Shown: positions 26,111 through 35,219, numbered from the stretch's first letter. The stretch is DNA of 42,374 nucleotides from Ignavibacteria bacterium (GCA_947459875.1 CANHFG010000012.1:1-42374); one strand, 5' to 3'. Numbers and translations are program-made. The notes: generated by a model not told the origin, from the sequence alone.

Positions 26111-27187
26111 ATGATCACGCCTGGACATTTCATCACGCCCGCTCACCGTGAGCTGAACGAGCGCGAGCGCACTATCCTTCAGGCCGTTGTCCACCTTTAC
26201 ATACTCGGTGGCACGCCCGTAGGCTCGCGGATGCTATCAACGTTTCTGGCTCGAACCATGCCGCTGAGTCCGGCGACCATCCGGAACACCATGGCCGACC
26301 TCGAACTGATGGGCTACATCACTCACCCGCACACGTCGGCCGGCAGAATGCCCACCGATCTTGGGTATCGGTTCTATGTCGATTCGCTGATCACTGCTCA
26401 GCCCCCTGACCTGAACCGTGGCCTGCAGGGTGCCGATGCTGCCGTGGCCGATTTGCTGAATGTCCCCCGCGAGAGCGTCGTGCGCGACGCCTCGCGCATT
26501 CTCGGCTCGTTAAGCAAGCATCTGGCCGTCGTGCAGATACCCACCGTGCGCGAGGCCCGCGTTCGAAGGGTCGAGATCGTTGCGTTGAGCAGCGAACGTT
26601 TCGTGGTGATCATCGACCTCGACAGTGAGCGCGTGCGCACCGTTAGCTTGGAAACCCGCTCGGCGGTCGCTGCGGATTCGGTACAGGAGATCGCCCGCTA
26701 TCTCAACGAACGCCTCTATGGTCGGCCGCTGTCGGACATCTTTGACCTGCCGGCCGAGACATCTGCGGTGCACCTTGTCGAACCGTCGCTGCTGAGACTA
26801 TTCGTCGATCAGATCGGCGGAATCGGCAATGCCGATGAGGGGGCTACTGTTCACGTGTCCGGCGCTACGAACCTCATAGCCCAGCCCGATGCCGATTCTC
26901 CGGAGAGACTGCGCAGCATCATCGAACTGATCGAGAACGAGGACGTCATCGTTCACCTTCTCGGCTCGTCGAGCACTGCCGACGGGGTGAGCATCCGCAT
27001 CGGCAATGAGATCCCAAATGTTGAGCTGCATGACTACTCGCTGGTCACCTCCACGTACCGTGCCGGCACGGCACGCGGAACGCTCGGCGTGATCGGGCCG
27101 CGTCGAATGGACTACGGCCGAATGATCAACATCGTTCAGCTGATGGCCGGCGTCCTTAGCAGAACCTTCGGGCATCACACACCATAG
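26111..27187 (+). CDS. hrcA: Heat-inducible transcription repressor HrcA
   Basis: 358 residues. The N-terminal winged helix NERERTILQAVVHLYILGGTPVGS, then LSPATIRNTMADLELMGYITHPHTSAGRMPTDLGYRFYVD, is diagnostic. The GAF-like middle and C-terminal dimerisation parts follow (GVIGPRRMDYGRMINIVQ). HrcA represses chaperone genes through CIRCE operators; I found no CIRCE near this operon. It starts seven bases after the GH2-like gene with AGGA immediately beside the ATG, too close to be an ideal ribosome-binding site. grpE follows after 58 bases. Confidence 0.95.
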   Translation: MITPGHFITPAHRELNERERTILQAVVHLYILGGTPVGSRMLSTFLARTMPLSPATIRNTMADLELMGYITHPHTSAGRMPTDLGYRFYVDSLITAQPPDLNRGLQGADAAVADLLNVPRESVVRDASRILGSLSKHLAVVQIPTVREARVRRVEIVALSSERFVVIIDLDSERVRTVSLETRSAVAADSVQEIARYLNERLYGRPLSDIFDLPAETSAVHLVEPSLLRLFVDQIGGIGNADEGATVHVSGATNLIAQPDADSPERLRSIIELIENEDVIVHLLGSSSTADGVSIRIGNEIPNVELHDYSLVTSTYRAGTARGTLGVIGPRRMDYGRMINIVQLMAGVLSRTFGHHTP

Positions 27188-27245
27188 CATTGAACTATTC
27201 GTCATCTGGCCGGTTCAATCGACTTTTAACAAGGAAACATCGATC

Positions 27246-27779
27246 ATGACGATGCAGGAACAGGACGCAAATCAACCTGATCAACAACCGGAACTTCCAA
27301 CCGAAGTAGAACAGCTTCAACGAGAACTCGATCAGTGGAAGGATCTGGCAGCGCGGCGGCTTGCCGACCTGGAGAACATGCGACGCCGCACGGCCCTGGA
27401 AAAGCAGGAGCTGCACCTGCGCGCAGCAGAGCATGTCATCACCAAGATGCTGCCTGTGCTGGATGACCTGCACGCTGCCGCAGAAGCAGCGGCAACAACG
27501 CAGGACGCAGCTGCACTCAAGACTGGCATCGATATGATCTTCGCCAAGGCGCGTCAGATCTTCGAGGAAGCCGGCGTGCGGATTGTCGAAGCCGAGCCGG
27601 GTCAGCCGTTCAACGTCGACATGCACGAGTCACTCATGCACGCCCCTTCGGAAGAACATCCCGAGGGACACATCATTCAACCGGTCATGCGCGGCTACCA
27701 GCTGAACGAACGCGTTCTACGCCACGCCAAGGTCATCACCTCGGCAGGTCTGCCGCCACATAGCCAGACGGAAGCATAA
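27246..27779 (+). CDS. grpE: Nucleotide exchange factor GrpE
   Basis: 177 residues. A glutamine- and glutamate-rich N-terminus and a long coiled coil ([37 protein letters not shown]... region, about 19-60) precede the compact C-terminal domain ([40 protein letters not shown]). Stimulates ADP release from DnaK. AAGGA lies ten bases before the ATG at 27246; a second ATG two codons on is also possible. The TAA stop shares a base with the dnaJ ATG (TAATG). Confidence 0.95.
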   Translation: MTMQEQDANQPDQQPELPTEVEQLQRELDQWKDLAARRLADLENMRRRTALEKQELHLRAAEHVITKMLPVLDDLHAAAEAAATTQDAAALKTGIDMIFAKARQIFEEAGVRIVEAEPGQPFNVDMHESLMHAPSEEHPEGHIIQPVMRGYQLNERVLRHAKVITSAGLPPHSQTEA

Positions 27780-28921
27780 TGGCACAGCGCGACTACTACG
27801 ACATTCTCGGCGTCAACCGCGGCGCATCGGCCGACGAGATCAAATCGGCCTATCGCAAGCTGGCAATGAAGTATCATCCGGATCGCAATCCGGATGATGC
27901 CGATGCTGAAACACGATTCAAAGAGGCCGCACAGGCGTATGATGTCCTGAGCGATCCGGACAAGCGGGCACGCTACGACCAGTTCGGCGAGGCCGGCCTG
28001 GGCGGACAGGGCGGTGGCGCATACAGCAACGTCAATGACATCTTCAGTGCTTTCGGCGACATCTTTGGTCAGTCCATGTTCGGCGATTTGTTCGGAGGCG
28101 GACGCTCGCGCGGACGTCGCTCCCGCAAGGAGCCGGGCGCTGATCTGCGGGTACGCCTGGAGCTTACGCTGGAAGAGATCGCCAGCGGAGTAGACAAGAC
28201 CATCAAGATCCGACACTACAAGTCGTGCACGAGCTGCAGTGGATCCGGTGCCGGCTCGGATGCCGGATATACCACCTGTTCGGCCTGCCAGGGCTCGGGC
28301 GAGGTGCGTCAGGTCTCGCGCAGCGTCTTTGGACAGTTCATCAATATCGCCCCCTGCGCCCAGTGCTCCGGTAGCGGCGAGATCCTTCGAGACCGATGCA
28401 CAAGCTGCGACGGCGAGGGACGCGTCGAGGGCGAAACCTCTGTCAAGGTCACGATTCCTGCCGGAGTTCGCACAGGGAATTACCTGTCGGTCACTGGCAA
28501 GGGGCATGCAGGACGTCGAGGCGGAGAAGCCGGCGATGCGATCGTGGTCATCGAGGAAGCCGAACACGAACATTTTGTGCGCTACGAGGATGATGTAACC
28601 TATCCGCTGCTGATCGACGTGCTGACGGCAACGCTAGGAGGGTCGGTACATGTGCCGACGCTCACCGGCAGTGCCGAGATCGACATCGATCCGGGCACGC
28701 AGCCGGGTTCGACGCTACGCATGAAAGGCAAGGGTATCCCTCATCTTAACAGCCGCGGTAGCGGCGATCAGCTCGTAGAAATCAACGTATCGATTCCGAC
28801 CAAGCTCACCGGCGAAGAACGCAGAACTCTCGAAGCTCTGCGCTCTTCCAAGAACTTCCGCAGTCCGGATGAGCGCCGCGGATCGAGTCTCTTCTCCAAG
28901 TTCAAAGAGGCGCTCTCGTAG
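27779..28921 (+). CDS. dnaJ: Molecular chaperone DnaJ
   Basis: 380 residues, typical type I DnaJ. J domain with the HPD triad at 33-35, a Gly/Phe region ([15 protein letters not shown]), four CxxCxGxG repeats forming the zinc centre ([24 protein letters not shown] and the variant CTSCDGEG) and the C-terminal substrate-binding domains. Delivers unfolded substrate to DnaK and stimulates its ATPase. dnaK is not adjacent. Confidence 0.97.
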   Translation: MAQRDYYDILGVNRGASADEIKSAYRKLAMKYHPDRNPDDADAETRFKEAAQAYDVLSDPDKRARYDQFGEAGLGGQGGGAYSNVNDIFSAFGDIFGQSMFGDLFGGGRSRGRRSRKEPGADLRVRLELTLEEIASGVDKTIKIRHYKSCTSCSGSGAGSDAGYTTCSACQGSGEVRQVSRSVFGQFINIAPCAQCSGSGEILRDRCTSCDGEGRVEGETSVKVTIPAGVRTGNYLSVTGKGHAGRRGGEAGDAIVVIEEAEHEHFVRYEDDVTYPLLIDVLTATLGGSVHVPTLTGSAEIDIDPGTQPGSTLRMKGKGIPHLNSRGSGDQLVEINVSIPTKLTGEERRTLEALRSSKNFRSPDERRGSSLFSKFKEALS

Positions 28922-28951
28922 TATCGACCGTCGCCTCTGGAAAGGTCTTCC

Positions 28952-29452
28952 ATGCGACGGTTTATCCATCTCATCCAGACGCACCTTCACGTCACGCGCA
29001 ATGAAGCACTCTTCGTTTCGGTGCTTGCCGGCATCGTCGTAACAGGTTCCCTTGGATCTCGTCTGATCCCTCTTCGGGCATCTGACGCCCTGCATGACCA
29101 TACGTCTGTGGATCATCTGCTGGGCTTGCTGGACTCGCTTGCTGCAGACGAAGGCGCGATCGCTTCGTCCGCTGGCTTCGCTCCCGCGAGCTCGTCGGAC
29201 GACTCCTTGGCCGTGAGCTCCGGCAAACGCCCTGCGACCCCTAAATCATCCGCACCGCTTCGTCCGGTTGCTATCAACAGTGCCACGGCCGCCGAGCTTG
29301 AGCAGCTGCCCGGCATCGGCCCGGCAATGGCGCAGCGCATCCTTGAGCGTCGACGCACCAGACGGTTCACTTCGGCCGAGGACCTGCTGGACGTCAAGGG
29401 AATCGGACCAAAGACCCTCGAGAAGCTACGCCCGTTCATCAGCGTGCCGTAA
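28952..29452 (+). CDS. ComEA-like helix-hairpin-helix protein with N-terminal membrane anchor
   Basis: 166 residues. Residues about 18-38 are hydrophobic (a membrane or signal anchor), then a low-complexity Ser/Ala/Pro linker, then two helix-hairpin-helix motifs: INSATAAELEQLPGIGPAMAQRILERR and FTSAEDLLDVKGIGPKTLEKLRPF. This is the ComEA DNA-binding domain arrangement; ComEA binds DNA on the periplasmic side during uptake. Short anchored ComEA-like proteins are common in Bacteroidota and need not mean competence. Thirty bases after dnaJ. Confidence 0.88.
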   Translation: MRRFIHLIQTHLHVTRNEALFVSVLAGIVVTGSLGSRLIPLRASDALHDHTSVDHLLGLLDSLAADEGAIASSAGFAPASSSDDSLAVSSGKRPATPKSSAPLRPVAINSATAAELEQLPGIGPAMAQRILERRRTRRFTSAEDLLDVKGIGPKTLEKLRPFISVP

Positions 29453-29462
29453 ATTGTGCGCG

Positions 29463-30287
29463 ATGTTGTCTTCCACGGTCTACCTTCATCCACGGCGCAC
29501 CCTCACGGCAACGTGGGACCTTGAGCCTGACGTTCCCCGTCTAGTGGACTACCGCGAGCATGACCCAGCCACGGAGCTCGATCTGCTGCTTCCGGAGGAT
29601 CATCCAGCTTCGGTGGTTGTGGGCTGCGACCATTGGTTCGTGCATGCATACCCGTCGTCGTCGGCCTCGAACGCCATGCGCCGCACATTCGAACTCGAGG
29701 AAGTCTGCGGTTTGGATGCGTCCATCGGCGCCGAGCTCGAGTGCCATCATGAATCGCCATCGGGCCTGACGTGGAACTCTCTGGTTGTTGTTGCGCCTGA
29801 TCGTCTTGACCTGCGAGGCCAAGACCTTCCATCGGCAAGCGGCCCCATGTCGGACCTTTCGGTCGATATACGACTGGCCCTGCTAAGCACACCACCGCAG
29901 AGTCATGCATGGGTTCTGTGTGGCAGGCGCGGTTCAAGATTCATTGCCGTGGTGATCAGCCCTGATCACGCGCCTTTGGTGATTCTGGCCCAAGAGCGCG
30001 GCCAGGACGCCCCCTTCGAGCGCAGTATCGTGTCGGCACTCGAATCCATCCGGGCACGCTTCGACCTGGACGTCCGACATGTAATGCTCTTCGGCGATTA
30101 CCTGACGGTGCCGATGATCGACGATCTTAAAGTCGCCCTGCGTGGATCGGGCATCAAGTCCACCCGGCTTCAGCCTTTCCGCGCTGTTGATTCAGCGCTC
30201 GACTCTACCACGGCAGGCAAGATCCTCTCGAGAGCACACGTGATCGCTCCGATCATGTCTGCCGCTATTCCCCGATTGATGTTCTAG
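29463..30287 (+). CDS. DUF3822-like protein
   Basis: 274 residues from the ATG at 29463, ten bases after the comEA-like stop; the frame is open further upstream but overlaps that gene. The text VVVGCDHWFVHAYPS, SHAWVLCGRRGSRFIAVVISPDHAPLVI and DVRHVMLFGDYL shows alternating beta strands like the actin-like fold assigned to DUF3822. In Bacteroidota DUF3822 lies directly before rsmD and coaD, as here, which is the main reason for the assignment. Function unknown. Confidence 0.65.
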   Translation: MLSSTVYLHPRRTLTATWDLEPDVPRLVDYREHDPATELDLLLPEDHPASVVVGCDHWFVHAYPSSSASNAMRRTFELEEVCGLDASIGAELECHHESPSGLTWNSLVVVAPDRLDLRGQDLPSASGPMSDLSVDIRLALLSTPPQSHAWVLCGRRGSRFIAVVISPDHAPLVILAQERGQDAPFERSIVSALESIRARFDLDVRHVMLFGDYLTVPMIDDLKVALRGSGIKSTRLQPFRAVDSALDSTTAGKILSRAHVIAPIMSAAIPRLMF

Positions 30288-30290
30288 ACC

Positions 30291-30851
30291 ATGCGCATCA
30301 TCGGCGGCACCCTGCGGCGCACGGTCATTCCCTCCCCACCCGGCAATCAGACACGGCCCACCATGGACAGTCTGAGGGAGTCGGTCTTTGACGTTCTGGA
30401 GCGCCATCGCGGTTTCGGCGGTGCACGCGTTCTAGACCTTTATGCCGGCAGCGGGATCCTGACCTGGGAGGCCCTGAGCCGCGGAGCCGAGCGGGCCGTG
30501 ATGGTCGACATGTCCACCGAGATCTGCCGTCACCTGCGCGCGGTGGCCACAACACTCGGCGTCGGCCACCGCGTAGAGATCATCCGCACCGACGCGCTCG
30601 CTGCGATCGAAACGATGCAGCTGCCGGTATTCGACTGCGTGTTTGCCGACCCACCATATGCGCGGCGCGACGGTAACCGTGCGCTTCGGGCGCTTGCAGC
30701 CACGTCTCTTGTGTCAGACGGAGGCATGGTGGTGATCGAACACGGCGATCAGGAATACCTGCTACCTACATCCGGTTTCGAGCCACTCTGGCAGGGGGCT
30801 CGCAGCTCCTGTGTTGTGGACGTACTGCGGTGTGTCCGAGCGAACCCGTAG
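30291..30851 (+). CDS. rsmD: 16S rRNA (guanine(966)-N2)-methyltransferase RsmD
   Basis: 186 residues. MRIIGGTLRR, TRPTMDSLRESVFDVL, the SAM motif VLDLYAGSGILTWEALSRGA and the catalytic DPPY (120-123) are all standard. Methylates G966 of 16S rRNA in the assembling 30S subunit. It starts three bases after the DUF3822-like stop and ends 11 bases before coaD. The pair rsmD-coaD is conserved in many bacteria. Confidence 0.95.
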   Translation: MRIIGGTLRRTVIPSPPGNQTRPTMDSLRESVFDVLERHRGFGGARVLDLYAGSGILTWEALSRGAERAVMVDMSTEICRHLRAVATTLGVGHRVEIIRTDALAAIETMQLPVFDCVFADPPYARRDGNRALRALAATSLVSDGGMVVIEHGDQEYLLPTSGFEPLWQGARSSCVVDVLRCVRANP

Positions 30852-30856
30852 TTTTG
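30849..30856 (+). promoter_or_regulatory. TAnnTTTG -7 element just upstream of coaD
   Basis: TAGTTTTG overlaps the rsmD stop codon (TAG at 30849-30851) and ends six bases before the coaD ATG, so any transcript would be nearly leaderless. No -33 element is evident. It may be chance. Confidence 0.3.
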
Positions 30857-30862
30857 CATCCT

Positions 30863-31342
30863 ATGGGCAAGCACGCCATCTATCCCGGGTCGTTCGATCC
30901 GATCACCCTTGGTCACGTCGACGTGATCGAGCGTGCCTCGCAGATGTTTGACCGCGTGACGGTGGTCATTGCCCGCAACAGCAAGAAGACGCCCCTTTTC
31001 GACGAGCAGGAACGTCTCGAAATGGCCACCGAATCACTGCGTCTGCTGAACAACGTCAGCGTCGTGGTTCACTCGGGTCTGATCGTGGACTTCGCCCGTG
31101 ACCACGGGGCCAGCGTTATCGTGCGCGGCATACGCGCCGTTACGGACTTCGAGTATGAGTTTCAGATCGCCCTCATGAACCGCAAACTGCAGCCGCAGGT
31201 CAGCACGATCTTTCTCATGCCGCACGAGAAGTACACCTATCTCAACTCCAGCATCATCCGGGAACTGAGCCGGTATCACCAGAATCTGAGCGAGTTCGTT
31301 CCGCCGATCGTTGCCGAACGCATCGCCAAGAAGTTTGCATGA
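30863..31342 (+). CDS. coaD: Phosphopantetheine adenylyltransferase CoaD
   Basis: 159 residues from the ATG at 30863; a longer frame from 30830 adds non-conserved residues overlapping rsmD and is rejected. GSFDPITLGH (9-18, the T/HxGH nucleotidyltransferase motif) and YLNSSIIRELS near the end are diagnostic. It forms dephospho-CoA from phosphopantetheine and ATP. The stop overlaps the rimO ATG (ATGA), indicating coupling. Confidence 0.96.
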   Translation: MGKHAIYPGSFDPITLGHVDVIERASQMFDRVTVVIARNSKKTPLFDEQERLEMATESLRLLNNVSVVVHSGLIVDFARDHGASVIVRGIRAVTDFEYEFQIALMNRKLQPQVSTIFLMPHEKYTYLNSSIIRELSRYHQNLSEFVPPIVAERIAKKFA

Positions 31343-32619
31343 AGGTCCATATCCTCACCCTCGGGTGCAGTAAGAACACCGTCGACAGCGAAACCCTCGC
31401 CGGACATCTCAAAGCCAATGCCATGGAGCTGGCGGCAGATCTCGATGATGCCGACACGCTGGTGATCAACACCTGCGGGTTCATCGATCAGGCCAAGGAA
31501 GAAAGCGTCAACGCCATCCTGGAGGCAGCCCGTCTGCGCAGCGAAGGCAAGCTCAAGCAGCTGGTCGTGGCCGGTTGCCTCAGCGAACGCTACGGCGATG
31601 ACCTGCGACGCGAGATCCCCGAAGTCGACCACTACTTTGGTACCGAGGCGTACGAACAGATCATCAAGGCCATCTCTCCTGACCTCAAGTATGCGCTGCT
31701 GGGCGAGCGCATCCTGACAAGCCCGGTTCCCTATGCCTATCTGAAGATCTCCGAAGGTTGCGACCACCCGTGTTCGTTCTGCGCCATCCCCGTCATGCGC
31801 GGCAATCACCGAAGCATCGATGCCGACAGACTCGTGCAAACGTCACGGTCACTTGTTGCTCAGGGGGCGAAGGAGATCGTTCTTGTGGCACAGGACCTGA
31901 CCTATTACGGCATGGACACGGTCGGCTCGCGCACGTTGGCAACGCTGCTCGAGCGCATTGCCGGCGAAAGCGGTGCCGAATGGATACGGTGCATGTATGC
32001 CTATCCGTCGCACTTCCCCAAGGACGTGCTGCGCGTGATCCGCGATACGCCAAACATCTGCACCTATCTGGACATGCCCCTTCAGCATGCCTCGAGCAAT
32101 GTCCTCAAGAACATGCGCCGCGGCATCACGCGTCGTGCCACGGAAGAACTGCTGGATGAGATCCGCCAGAGCGTTCCGGAGATCGTTCTGCGTAGCACGT
32201 TTATCGTGGGCTATCCTTCGGAGACCGAGGCCGACGTTGACGAGCTGGAAGAGTTCATCACGGCTCAGCGCTTCCATCGACTGGGCGTGTTTACCTACTC
32301 CCAGGAAGACGACACCTATGCGTACATTCTCGGCGACCCTATCTCTGCCGAGGTCAAGGAACAACGTCGTGCCCGCATCATGGACGCGCAGCGCGTGATC
32401 TCGCAGGAGATGAATCAGCAACGGATCGGCCAAACCCTTCGTGTGCTGATCGAAGAGGAGATCTCGGGTGAGTACAGGGGGCGAACCGAGGCCGATGCAC
32501 CGGAGGTTGACAACGATGTTTACGTACGGTCAGCCAGGCCCCTTGCCGTGGGCTCGTTCGTAAACGTGGAGATCGAGGATTCTGCCGAATTTGATCTGTT
32601 CGGCAGCGTGCAATCGTAA
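31339..32619 (+). CDS. rimO: Ribosomal protein S12 methylthiotransferase RimO
   Basis: 426 residues. LGCSKNTVDSE, INTCGFI and AGCLSERY supply the N-terminal cluster cysteines; the radical-SAM CxxxCxxC is C141, C145, C148 (GCDHPCSFC). A C-terminal TRAM domain follows (LIEEEISGEYRGRTEADAPEVDN). LGCSKN with NTCGFI marks RimO, which thiomethylates an aspartate of S12. Its end is seven bases from the convergent TMEM14-like gene. Confidence 0.95.
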   Translation: MKVHILTLGCSKNTVDSETLAGHLKANAMELAADLDDADTLVINTCGFIDQAKEESVNAILEAARLRSEGKLKQLVVAGCLSERYGDDLRREIPEVDHYFGTEAYEQIIKAISPDLKYALLGERILTSPVPYAYLKISEGCDHPCSFCAIPVMRGNHRSIDADRLVQTSRSLVAQGAKEIVLVAQDLTYYGMDTVGSRTLATLLERIAGESGAEWIRCMYAYPSHFPKDVLRVIRDTPNICTYLDMPLQHASSNVLKNMRRGITRRATEELLDEIRQSVPEIVLRSTFIVGYPSETEADVDELEEFITAQRFHRLGVFTYSQEDDTYAYILGDPISAEVKEQRRARIMDAQRVISQEMNQQRIGQTLRVLIEEEISGEYRGRTEADAPEVDNDVYVRSARPLAVGSFVNVEIEDSAEFDLFGSVQS

Positions 32620-32626
32620 TGCAGGC

Positions 32627-32992
32627 TCAGTGCCTGTAGGTGCGTGCCAGTAAGACCGAGACAACTACACTTACACCAGCCATCACCGAGAGCAGCACAG
32701 CGATTCCGAGTCGGTCGGGCTCACCGTCGGCAACGTGCATCCACTGCAACGCCGAGCGCCAGAGGAACGTCAGACTGAAGATCACAGCCGCAGAAACGCT
32801 CGCCGGAAGCGTCCACATGCGTCCCAGACGGTGAAGCACCCCAAGCATGACAAGCAGAGAACCGAAGAAGCTACCGTTAAAAAGAGCAGATGTGCTGTGT
32901 TCCTGCGTGATGCGGTAGCCGATAAAGCCGGTCAGCAGAAGGAAAAGTCCATAGCCGATCAGGACGCGGCTGACGTGACGTGTGCTTAGCAT
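32627..32992 (-). CDS. Small four-helix membrane protein, TMEM14-like
   Basis: 121 residues with about four hydrophobic segments (11-26, 40-53, 63-79, 94-116). The spacing of glycines in GFIGYRITQEHSTSALFNGSFFGSLLVMLG recalls the TMEM14 family (GxxGYxxxxSxxSLxxGxxxGxLL), known in eukaryotic mitochondria and in some bacteria with no clear role. The assignment is tentative. The ATG overlaps the lolD stop by seven bases. Confidence 0.5.
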   Translation of the reverse strand: MLSTRHVSRVLIGYGLFLLLTGFIGYRITQEHSTSALFNGSFFGSLLVMLGVLHRLGRMWTLPASVSAAVIFSLTFLWRSALQWMHVADGEPDRLGIAVLLSVMAGVSVVVSVLLARTYRH

Positions 32993-33672
32993 TCGGAGAG
33001 CGTTCCGTCGATCATGGACATGTGTACATCGGCCAACGCCGCGAGCTCGGCACTGTGCGTGGCAATGATGCAGGCAGAGCCTTCTTCTCGCACAAGCTGG
33101 ATGAGCAGATGACTGACCTGATCGGCATTGGCAGAATCAAGATTTCCTGTCGGCTCGTCCGCCAGAACGATCCTGGGTCGGTTCATCAGCGAGCGCGCAA
33201 CCGCCACACGCTGCTGTTCTCCTCCGGAGAGCTCGGCAGGAAGATGTTCGGCCCGGGCCGAGAGTCCGACGCGATCCAGAAGCTCCATGGCACGCGTCCG
33301 GGCAGCCCCCTTTGCAACTCCAATGATGCGCGCCGGCATCATGACGTTCTCAACGGCTGTAAACTCCGGTAGCAGATGATGAAACTGATAGACGATGCCG
33401 ATCGACTTGGCCCGGAGCTCGGCCAGAACGGCCTGCGAGGCATTCGAAAGACTCACCCACCGGTCGTTGACGTACAGCTCAACAGTGCCCTCGTCGGCTG
33501 TGTCGAGTGAGCCAAGGACATGCAGAAGCGTGCTCTTTCCAGCTCCGCTCGGACCCATGATCGACATGATCTGTCCGGCGTTGATCGATAGATCGACTCG
33601 GCGCAGCACATGCGTCGGCACCGATCCGACGCCGTGATAGGACTTGCTAAGGCCGCGTACCCGCAGGATCAT
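32986..33672 (-). CDS. lolD: LolD-like ABC transporter ATP-binding protein
   Basis: 228 residues. Walker A GPSGAGKST (40-48), Q-loop region YQFHHLLPEFTAVENV, signature ELSGGEQQR, Walker B IVLADEPTGNLD and the switch His (ATHS). The text FHHLLPEFTA and GNLDS is typical of LolD, which powers lipoprotein release from the inner membrane as LolCDE; related MacB-type ATPases cannot be excluded. No permease gene is next to it. Its ATG overlaps the pheS stop (ATGA). Confidence 0.85.
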   Translation of the reverse strand: MILRVRGLSKSYHGVGSVPTHVLRRVDLSINAGQIMSIMGPSGAGKSTLLHVLGSLDTADEGTVELYVNDRWVSLSNASQAVLAELRAKSIGIVYQFHHLLPEFTAVENVMMPARIIGVAKGAARTRAMELLDRVGLSARAEHLPAELSGGEQQRVAVARSLMNRPRIVLADEPTGNLDSANADQVSHLLIQLVREEGSACIIATHSAELAALADVHMSMIDGTLSEC

Positions 33673-34697
33673 GGGGCGAACTGTCCGATCACGCGGACGT
33701 CGTTTTCATACAGCAGGCGGATGTCATCGATACCGGTGAGCATCAGCACGACACGTTCGACGCCAAAGCCAAAAGCAAAGCCCGAGTATTCATCCGGGTC
33801 GATACCGCAGGCGCGCAGCACGTTCGGGTGCACCATGCCGGCACCACAGATCTCCAGCCATCCGGAGTGCTTGCAGATACGACAGCCGTTGCCTTTACAA
33901 AGGAAGCACGACATGTCGATCTCACAACTGGGCTCTGTGAACGGGAAGTACGACGTCCGGAAGCGGAACTCGGCATTAGCGTCATAGAACCGCCGCGCAA
34001 AGGCCATGATCGTCCCTTTAAGGTCGGCCATGCTCACACCGCGGTCGATATACAATCCTTCGATCTGATGAAACTCTGCCAGCGAGCGCGCACTGACGGC
34101 TTCGTTTCGGTAGACGCGTCCGGGCATGATGCAGCGGATCGGGGGCTTCATATTCTGCATCACGCGCACCTGAACGGATGACGTATGCGTACGAAGCAGC
34201 ACATCGTCACGTCCGGGCGCATCAACAAAGAACGTATCCTGCATATCACGAGCCGGATGATCCGGTGCGAAGTTCAGGTGCTCGAAATTGTGGGCGTCGT
34301 CTTCCACGTCCGGACCTTCGGCAACGTCGAATCCCATCGACGTGAAGATCTCGACCAGCCGGTCCACGGTCTGCGTGATCGGATGGATCGCACCGGCGGA
34401 TGCTCCCCTACCCGGGAGCGTCACATCCAACCGCTCGACACTCGCCGAGCGCGAGAAACGGTCGCGGGAGCGCTCCAGCGCCTGTTCGGCCAGATCGCGG
34501 ACCTGGTTGAGCAGTTTGCCTACAACGGGCTTGTCTTCCTTCGGAACCGAGCGCATCTGTTCGACGCATGCCTGGATCGTGCCCTTCTTGACAAGGTGTC
34601 GGAGGCGGAATGCTTCGGCCTCGTCGGCAGAAGTGATCTGCTCGGCTTCGCGGGCGATCACCTGGTGCAGTTGCTGGAGTTGTTCGATCAGCGTCAT
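33669..34697 (-). CDS. pheS: Phenylalanyl-tRNA synthetase alpha subunit
   Basis: 342 residues. An N-terminal coiled coil, then the class II motifs: LPGRGASAGAIHPIT, FNFAPDHPARDMQDTFF-like text, motif 2 RCIMPGRVYRNEAVSARSLAEFHQIEG, a Cys cluster (CFLCKGNGCRICKHSGWLE) and motif 3 GFGVERVVLML. Charges tRNA-Phe together with PheT. It follows infC-rpmI-rplT as in many genomes, but pheT does not follow; lolD does. The ATG is 106 bases from rplT. Confidence 0.96.
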   Translation of the reverse strand: MTLIEQLQQLHQVIAREAEQITSADEAEAFRLRHLVKKGTIQACVEQMRSVPKEDKPVVGKLLNQVRDLAEQALERSRDRFSRSASVERLDVTLPGRGASAGAIHPITQTVDRLVEIFTSMGFDVAEGPDVEDDAHNFEHLNFAPDHPARDMQDTFFVDAPGRDDVLLRTHTSSVQVRVMQNMKPPIRCIMPGRVYRNEAVSARSLAEFHQIEGLYIDRGVSMADLKGTIMAFARRFYDANAEFRFRTSYFPFTEPSCEIDMSCFLCKGNGCRICKHSGWLEICGAGMVHPNVLRACGIDPDEYSGFAFGFGVERVVLMLTGIDDIRLLYENDVRVIGQFAP

Positions 34698-34779
34698 GGT
34701 ACAAATTAGTCACATACGACAACGGCGATGGCGGAAATTCTTCGCGCCGTCGCCGTCATCAGGTCGTTCGTTGTCGGTA

Positions 34780-34798
34780 GCTGACCCGCAGGGTCAGC
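34780..34798 (-). terminator. Stem-loop between rplT and pheS
   Basis: GCTGACCC, loop GCA and GGGTCAGC form a perfect eight-base-pair hairpin just after the rplT stop. It lacks a clear T run on either strand, so it may be a transcript-end or pausing/processing structure rather than a strong terminator. Confidence 0.45.
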
Positions 34799-34803
34799 GG
34801 TGC

Positions 34804-35145
34804 TTACAGTGACTGAACAAGAGTCGTAAACACACTCGGATGATTCATCGCGATATCGGCCAGTACCTTGCGGTTGATGCCAATGTTCTTCTGCTTCAGA
34901 CCGTGCATCAGGCGCGAATACGTTGTGCCATTGGCACGGGCGGCCGCATTGATACGAACGATCCACAGTGAACGGAATGTACGCTTCTTGTTGCGGCGAT
35001 CACGGTAGGCATACTGAAGCCCCTTTTCAACGTGATGCTTTGCGATGGTCCATACCTTGGACCGGGCGCCCCAGTAGCCCTTGGCGAGCTTGAAGTATTT
35101 CTTCTTCCGCTGGTGCGCCGCTACTTTATTGACACTGCGTGGCAT
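34804..35145 (-). CDS. rplT: 50S ribosomal protein L20
   Basis: 113 residues, standard length. [52 protein letters not shown] and [11 protein letters not shown] are diagnostic. Binds 23S rRNA early in assembly. AAGGAG is seven bases before the ATG, a strong ribosome-binding site. Gap to rpmI is 74 bases, in which I see no known L20 leader. Confidence 0.97.
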   Translation of the reverse strand: MPRSVNKVAAHQRKKKYFKLAKGYWGARSKVWTIAKHHVEKGLQYAYRDRRNKKRTFRSLWIVRINAAARANGTTYSRLMHGLKQKNIGINRKVLADIAMNHPSVFTTLVQSL

Positions 35146-35219
35146 GTCAAAACTCCTTGAAGGTTGTCGTCAGGAGAACGGCATGTCCCTGAACGACGGT
35201 GAAAGAAAACGTCGACTGA

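Noticed and set aside
26104-27245. CIRCE operator for HrcA
   Set aside because: No TTAGCACTC/GAGTGCTAA pair with nine-base spacing was found here or before the upstream gene.
35146-35219. L20 autoregulatory leader between rpmI and rplT
   Set aside because: No pseudoknot-like or conserved L20 leader pattern could be made out; only a good ribosome-binding site is visible.
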